Assembly (NCBI GenBank): GCA_029574055.1
Contig: JAKQBQ010000067.1
Span: 1-11,816 of the forward strand
Direction of reading: 5' to 3'
From: Methanobacteriota archaeon
Lineage (GTDB): Archaea > Thermoplasmatota > Thermoplasmata > Methanomassiliicoccales > Methanomethylophilaceae
Length of the DNA stretch: 11,816 nt
Part shown: piece after piece, positions 8,801 to 11,816 of the stretch
Numbering within the stretch: the first letter of the stretch is position 1
Layout of the letters: each line of letters opens with the position of its first letter
Notes under the pieces: model-generated
Database searches by the model: none
What the model saw: only the letters and a program-made list of their open reading frames with translations
Told to the model about the DNA's origin: nothing
Position numbers and translations under genes: made by a program

Positions 8801-11800
8801 TGCGGACAGGGCGTTGAGTTCGAGGTCATCGTCACCTCTGCCCTCGGAACCCCTGACGGCGGCACCGTCACGCTCTACAACGGTGCCAATGCGATCGGCA
8901 CAGGCACGCTGTCGAACGCCGGCACGGTATTCATTACGGCGGCGTTCATGACTGCGGGTACGCACAATATCACCGCCGAATACAGCGGCAACGCGAATTT
9001 CGGACCCGATGAGACAGATAGCGCAACGGTTCAAAATGTAGCGAAAGGCGACGTGACCATGACGCTGACATTCAGCGGAGCATCAGTTTACGGGGAAGAG
9101 GTCACATTCCACATAAAGGTGGGATCCGACCTTGCTGACCCGGGAATGCCTGTTCCCACCGGCACGGTAACTCTCACCGGGGTCTCGCCGTCTCCTGTCA
9201 CCATCGATCTGGATGCGTCCGGCGAGGCATCGTTCTCCACGAGCGTTCTGCCGGTCGCCGTCCATAGCTTCACGGCAGACTACAACGGAGACGGTGTGTA
9301 CAATACAGCAACTGATAACGGGGTGCATGGTGTGGACAGGGCTGACACGTCCCTCGCTATAATTTCCGTCATTGAGGACACGGGAATGTCCGAAGTGAAG
9401 ATCACAGCCGTGCTTTCCGTGGTTCCCCCGGGAAGCAGCGAGCTGAACGGGAAGTGGGTGGATATTGTTGTAGATGAGGGGACCTTAGATGAGGTCACGT
9501 ATATCACCACATGCAACGGAGAGGGAGTGGCGGAGGTCACCATACCGAGCGCATCTCTTCCGAGCGGATCCCATACGATAAAGGCATATTTCAACGACGA
9601 CGGCCTCGATACGGACCTGAACCCTTCGGAATCCGAAGAGCTCGAGTATGATATCGATTTCAATGATACCAGCCTCATCCTCGAGATGCCTTCCACCTCG
9701 ACCTACGGACAGTTGTTGACCATCACCGCAACGCTTTCAGCCGATATTTCGGTCACTGGGCAGGAGATATTCTTCTTCACCTCTGACGATCCGTTGACTC
9801 CGATAGGCAGCGCGTTCTGCGATGCTTCCGGAGCAGCAGACCTCTATACCACTGAGATGCCCGCGGGCAATCATTCCATATGGGCCAAGTTCAATGCCAA
9901 CGCCGCCGATCATTTGAACGGGAGCGTTTCAATGAGCTTGCCGCACCTTGTGAACAAGGCGTACGTCTTGGTCGATATAGTGGATGTAGCACCCGATCCC
10001 GCGTCCTACGGAGAGAACCTGACGATTGAAGCGTATGTCTACATCTACGACCCATCCTCGACCGACATCTACACCGTAACAGACATCCTTGACATCGAGT
10101 TCTATGCCGGCACCGATCTGCTAGGCACCGATCAGACGGTGTGGGATCCTTCGAACGGCGTCGTCATCATCTCGAACGTCTCTCTCCCTGCGGGCGAGCA
10201 TACGCTTTCCGCGAGCTTTGCCGGCGACAGCAATTTGGTGCAGGGCAACTCCGGCAACCTCTCTTTCATCGTGGATAAGGTGTCTGCCGTTGTTGTGCTG
10301 ACATCCGATCTCACGAACTCCGTTTACGGCCAGACCGTAACTTTCACCGCCGGGGTTACCGCACCTGCCGGGGCCGACTTCACGTTGGACCCGCCCGCGG
10401 GAACCGTGACATTCTATGCCGAGGGTGATCCTATCGGAACGGTCGCATTGAGTGCCGGGTCCGCAGTACTCCAAATATCGAGCCTGGAGGTGGGCGACTA
10501 TAACATAACATGCTCATACAACGGCGATAGCAACTTCAATGAAACGCAGGGCGGCCCTGAGTCATTGACTGTGGATCCTTCGCCGACCCAGGTGACTGTG
10601 GTATTCAGCACCAACCCGTCTGTTTACGGAGAGATGGTCTCTTTCACTGCGTATGTGGCAGCGACGACCGCGGGCGCAGGCATGCCGGAGGGTACGGTCA
10701 CATTCTTTGCCGGCACAGAGGAACTGGGAATTCTGAACCTCGTTAACGGCTTGGCTATCTTATCCACGTCCGCGTTGGATGTTGGCGGCCATTCCATAAC
10801 CGTTGAGTACAACGGCGATGATGCGAGCGGCAGGTACGCCGGATCCGTCTCGACCGCTGTGGTCCAGACAGTCAACATGGCTTCCACAACGGTCAACGTC
10901 TCTCTGAGCGACAACCCGTCCGTATACGGGCAGAATGTGACGTTCACCGCTACAGTGAACGCCGCCTTCCCGGGCGGCGGCATCCCTGAGGGGACGGTCA
11001 CCTTCTCGGTGAATGGGACGGATATAAGCACCGTCGCTCTTTCGAGCGGTTCCGCAGAACTCTCGATGGATGACCTTGAAGTCGGCAACCACGCCATAGC
11101 CGCCAGATACGACGGCAGCGCGAGCCATGATGTCAGTACGGGGACGGCCACACAGATCGTGAACGAAGCTTCCACTCTGCTATTCCTCTCATCCGACGCG
11201 AACCCGTCGGTCCTTGGGGATGATGTGGTACTCACCGCCGAAGTGATGTCGCTCCCGCCGGGAAGCGGCACGCCTACCGGCACCGTCACCTTCTATGTGG
11301 ACGGCGTGCCCGCGGGAACAGAGAGTCTTACGGGCGGCGAAGCGGTGTTCACCTTGACCGGTCTGAGCATCGGCAGCTATTCCATCACCGCGGTCTATAA
11401 CGGCGATGATGCCAACGGAAGATACGACGAGTCCGCACCCGATCTCGTGATGCAGACAGTGAGAGCTCCGGGTTCCGGAAGCAGCACCTACTACATCACC
11501 GCGACATCCGATTCCGGAGCGACTGTATCCCCGAGCGGTGTCTCATCAGCTGCAAAGGGAAGCGATGCGACGATCTACTTCACAGCCAAGAGCGGATATT
11601 ATGTATCTTCGGTGACCGTAGATGGAAAAGCATTGTCCCAGCAGCAGATCAACGCCGGTTCGTATACGTTCTATGACGTGAACATGAACCACACCATAGA
11701 AGTGAAGAGCGCGGCTGGATCGAAGATGGACATCACTCTTAGGATTGACGTCGTAGAAGGGAAGGGATATGCGGAGTACAGCGTGAACGGGGAACCGTTC

Positions 11801-11816
11801 AAGAAGTATACCGCTG
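5867..11816 (+). CDS. Giant secreted adhesin-like protein: beta-helix plus Ig-like repeats (3' partial)
   Basis: The frame is open from ATG 5867 to the window edge, 1,983 codons with no stop, so the C-terminus and any anchor are missing. A signal peptide spans about residues 1-39 (basic MIKTRKN, hydrophobic core, cleavage likely near SEAAS). Residues about 41-480 form a right-handed beta-helix of the Pmp or choice-of-anchor-Q kind: seven CxFxxN coils with GGG turns, closed by a DSTGEARGPAVTYGAADL-like end cap. Residues about 488-568 match a Big_3 Ig-like domain (FAVGDALDLAG, LRYSNG). Residues 571-1867 are thirteen tandem Ig-like domains of the Big_3_5 kind (VYGQxVTFTA, GTVTFY, DASGxA, YNGD). 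From about 1874 an InlB-like repeat follows (ATVSPSG, GYYVSSVTVDG) and a further repeat begins at the edge. Role: most likely surface adhesion or cell-cell contact (inference from domains). It has its own TATA box and strong ribosome site. Confidence 0.9.
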   Translation, partial: MIKTRKNTFKLALVMVLTASLMLTAAAVLNFSSTTSEAASTLTVNNGDEGTGSLREALTSAGDGDVIVFIGVTTVTLTSEIVFSAPNITIDGGSGVTITKDAGSNFRLLNSLAAEGTLTLKGLTIQNGNTSADTTVSGGGGGIRTASAVNAMNCSFINNTSGNTGGGMYAGGAVVMTDCTFDGNTSRLAGAGLYVNSGNTDLTLCTFDGNYSNTAGGGLYTNSNVVITDCIFNENTAKGGNGGGVRAFGTVTASGCAFIGNSTLDSSNGSGGGVWANQTVNMTNCIFTGNTARVNGSGVSAQNASLMILTNCVFNDNLSYNTTTGISAVDGAAKTYLLHVTATDNVGGALNIAAGKTAYLYNSILTNNTNAAGSVLLQTSGGGTVNNVSSLVEGQAVPGNPSITSTNRQIFGLNDFDPVSGTQSVLTNGIAAYAAKAITTQDILGYASLTANEKTIMDAAVAALANDSTGEARGPAVTYGAADLPANTIDSIAIDTNPAKMTFAVGDALDLAGTILELRYSNGSEIVLYTETGMSNTSGTVDMGTVGIKSIEFLFLGKTTSLDDTVMDGTIITLTSSSSPTVFGEAVTFNIQVKPENAGSGMPTGAVEIFEGTVSRGVVYCDERGYAVMTTTALPVGNYPVTAKYLGDQYYHASAPETISHSVSRADTSISGVGLAMIGDMTGILVTFVGTLHILPPGSDNPEWKIVEFFMDDIKVGEYTCSAFGNVQVTMTLEELTALVGTIGDSHTLKASFAGSTNLNGCVSDVIALNINVASAIEVTATPGTLAYGDPVTIEATLSSFDPVDGKMITFYDNGASIGTANCDASGKASIQIALPSSGNHVIIAAFAGDAGMSGCTISTEFTVSKAATGIEFVNGPSTVYYLEEALFEMELSATPHMNDLTGKEIGLYSGGVKYAAVACDADGLASEGIYLPAGSYTFTAVFAGDENLEPCTADISFTVERAVTDITLASAVPNPSICGQGVEFEVIVTSALGTPDGGTVTLYNGANAIGTGTLSNAGTVFITAAFMTAGTHNITAEYSGNANFGPDETDSATVQNVAKGDVTMTLTFSGASVYGEEVTFHIKVGSDLADPGMPVPTGTVTLTGVSPSPVTIDLDASGEASFSTSVLPVAVHSFTADYNGDGVYNTATDNGVHGVDRADTSLAIISVIEDTGMSEVKITAVLSVVPPGSSELNGKWVDIVVDEGTLDEVTYITTCNGEGVAEVTIPSASLPSGSHTIKAYFNDDGLDTDLNPSESEELEYDIDFNDTSLILEMPSTSTYGQLLTITATLSADISVTGQEIFFFTSDDPLTPIGSAFCDASGAADLYTTEMPAGNHSIWAKFNANAADHLNGSVSMSLPHLVNKAYVLVDIVDVAPDPASYGENLTIEAYVYIYDPSSTDIYTVTDILDIEFYAGTDLLGTDQTVWDPSNGVVIISNVSLPAGEHTLSASFAGDSNLVQGNSGNLSFIVDKVSAVVVLTSDLTNSVYGQTVTFTAGVTAPAGADFTLDPPAGTVTFYAEGDPIGTVALSAGSAVLQISSLEVGDYNITCSYNGDSNFNETQGGPESLTVDPSPTQVTVVFSTNPSVYGEMVSFTAYVAATTAGAGMPEGTVTFFAGTEELGILNLVNGLAILSTSALDVGGHSITVEYNGDDASGRYAGSVSTAVVQTVNMASTTVNVSLSDNPSVYGQNVTFTATVNAAFPGGGIPEGTVTFSVNGTDISTVALSSGSAELSMDDLEVGNHAIAARYDGSASHDVSTGTATQIVNEASTLLFLSSDANPSVLGDDVVLTAEVMSLPPGSGTPTGTVTFYVDGVPAGTESLTGGEAVFTLTGLSIGSYSITAVYNGDDANGRYDESAPDLVMQTVRAPGSGSSTYYITATSDSGATVSPSGVSSAAKGSDATIYFTAKSGYYVSSVTVDGKALSQQQINAGSYTFYDVNMNHTIEVKSAAGSKMDITLRIDVVEGKGYAEYSVNGEPFKKYTA
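6320..6820 (+). repeat. Seven beta-helix coils with a CxFxxN ladder
   Basis: Within the giant protein, seven coils carry Cys-x-Phe-x-x-Asn with the cysteines at residues 154, 179, 205, 230, 256, 285 and 312. Spacings are 25, 26, 25, 26, 29 and 27. Examples are NCSFINN, DCTFDGN, DCIFNEN and NCIFTGN. Between them are Gly-rich turns (GGGMYAGG, AGGGLYTN). This matches Pmp-type FxxN/GGA repeats known from chlamydial autotransporters and from adhesin-like proteins of archaea. In a beta-helix the residues would stack as ladders of Cys, Phe and Asn. Confidence 0.85.
7328..7573 (+). other. Big_3-type Ig-like domain in the giant protein
   Basis: Residues about 488-569 follow the Big_3 pattern: IDSIAIDTNP, then FAVGDALDLAG, LRYSNGSE, and a closing GTVGIKSIEFLFLGK. 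The family is a bacterial-type surface Ig-like module. It occurs once, as a joint between the beta-helix and the tandem Ig-like array. Confidence 0.75.
7577..10591 (+). repeat. Candidate five-domain super-repeat (domains 1-5 and 6-10)
   Basis: Unit A is 7577-9052 (492 residues) and unit B is 9053-10591 (513 residues). Corresponding domains look more alike than adjacent ones. Domains 1 and 6 share GExVTF and end in RADTS. Domains 2 and 7 share a V-x-PPGS loop and HT(L/I)KA. Domains 3 and 8 share TxEATLS-like strands and CDASG. Domains 4 and 9 share LPAG, FAGDxNL and SFxV. Domains 5 and 10 share GQxVxF, GTVT(L/F)Y and NIT. This was compared by eye, without an alignment score. Confidence 0.5.
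10592..11467 (+). repeat. Closely related Ig-like domains 11-13
   Basis: The last three Ig-like domains are the most alike, also in DNA. AACCCGTC recurs at 10613, 10913 and 11201, spaced 300 and 288 bases. ACGGTCAC or CCGTCACC followed by TTCT recurs in each. AACGGCGATGATGC occurs in both domain 11 and domain 13. This suggests more recent local duplication than in the first ten domains. Confidence 0.6.
11486..11816 (+). other. InlB-like repeat region at the right edge
   Basis: After a short Gly/Ser linker (APGSGSS), residues about 1874-1950 read ITATSDSGATVSPSG, GYYVSSVTVDG and VNMNHTIEV. This is the pattern of divergent InlB B-repeat domains found in bacterial surface proteins. A second related module (KGYAEYSVNGEPFKKY) has begun when the window ends. 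Such repeats often lie close to a C-terminal anchor, but none is visible. Confidence 0.65.

Larger units (their letters stand above)
7577..11467 (+). repeat. Thirteen tandem Ig-like domains
   Basis: Approximate domain starts are 7577, 7871, 8195, 8474, 8762, 9053, 9350, 9671, 9965, 10289, 10592, 10892 and 11177. Each domain is 93-108 residues. Shared marks are a (V/A)YG(Q/E/D)xVTF-type strand, PxGTVTFY, GxxxLxxGxA or DASGxA, LxxGxHxxTAxYxGD, and a short linker such as SRADT, ERAVT or NEAST. Domains 2, 7 and 9 are longer and more diverged. Domain 4 has lost the YGQ strand (YYLEEALFE). The reading frame stays intact through all copies. Confidence 0.88.

Noticed and set aside
5725..11289. Series of minus-strand open frames (for example 5725-6240, 7201-7638, 7846-8295, 9280-9696, 10624-11289)
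   Set aside because: They lie opposite the plus-strand giant gene and are rich in Pro, Ser, Val and Ala, as expected from reading its Gly/Thr/Asp-rich codons backwards. They show no recognisable domains, while the plus frame has clear ones throughout.
7577..11467. Regular repeat spacing considered as CRISPR or satellite DNA
   Set aside because: The period is about 300 bases, copies are diverged, and the reading frame is open throughout. These are protein-domain repeats.
1..11816. tRNA, rRNA, transposase, integrase or phage genes
   Set aside because: No recognisable sequence of these kinds was found on either strand; all long real frames are explained by the four genes described.

Overview
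The window looks like a chromosomal piece of a euryarchaeon. It carries a Hel308-type DNA helicase and a membrane-anchored LonB protease, both archaeal hallmark proteins. Promoters are TATA-box type with short leaders. Two surface proteins are built from domains common in gut bacteria. This combination best fits Thermoplasmata, probably host-associated Methanomassiliicoccales; that placement is inference, since the window has no rRNA or methanogenesis gene. All three complete genes end in TGA, and the long open frame contains no TAG that I could see.

Layout. Bases 1-78 may be the 3' end of a plus-strand gene (weak). Bases 86-2329, minus strand, encode Hel308. Bases 2330-2426 form a divergent promoter region with two TATA boxes and two palindromic elements. 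Bases 2427-3536 encode an exported, C-terminally anchored transglutaminase-like enzyme with an intact Cys-His-Asp triad. Bases 3600-5693 encode LonB, with two transmembrane helices inside its AAA+ module. Bases 5694-5866 are AT-rich and hold a T-tract, a TATA box and a strong Shine-Dalgarno site.

From 5867 to the right edge (11816) one reading frame stays open for 1,983 codons without a stop. It encodes a giant secreted protein. In order it has a signal peptide, a right-handed beta-helix with a regular Cys/Phe/Asn repeat, a Big_3-type Ig-like domain, thirteen tandem Ig-like domains of about 93-108 residues, and an InlB-like repeat region that runs off the window. Only the start of this gene is seen; its cell-surface anchor would lie beyond the window. 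Minus-strand open frames across this region are shadows of its codon pattern.

How the genes fit together. Three consecutive plus-strand genes act at or beyond the membrane: an outward-facing transglutaminase-like enzyme, a membrane protease for quality control facing the cytoplasm, and an adhesin-like giant. Each has its own TATA-like element, so they are neighbours rather than a proven operon. The most interesting structure is inside the giant protein. The Ig-like domains look organised as a five-domain super-repeat (domains 1-5 resemble 6-10 in order), followed by a locally amplified trio. Paired cysteines occur in domains 2-4, and a cysteine ladder runs along the beta-helix.
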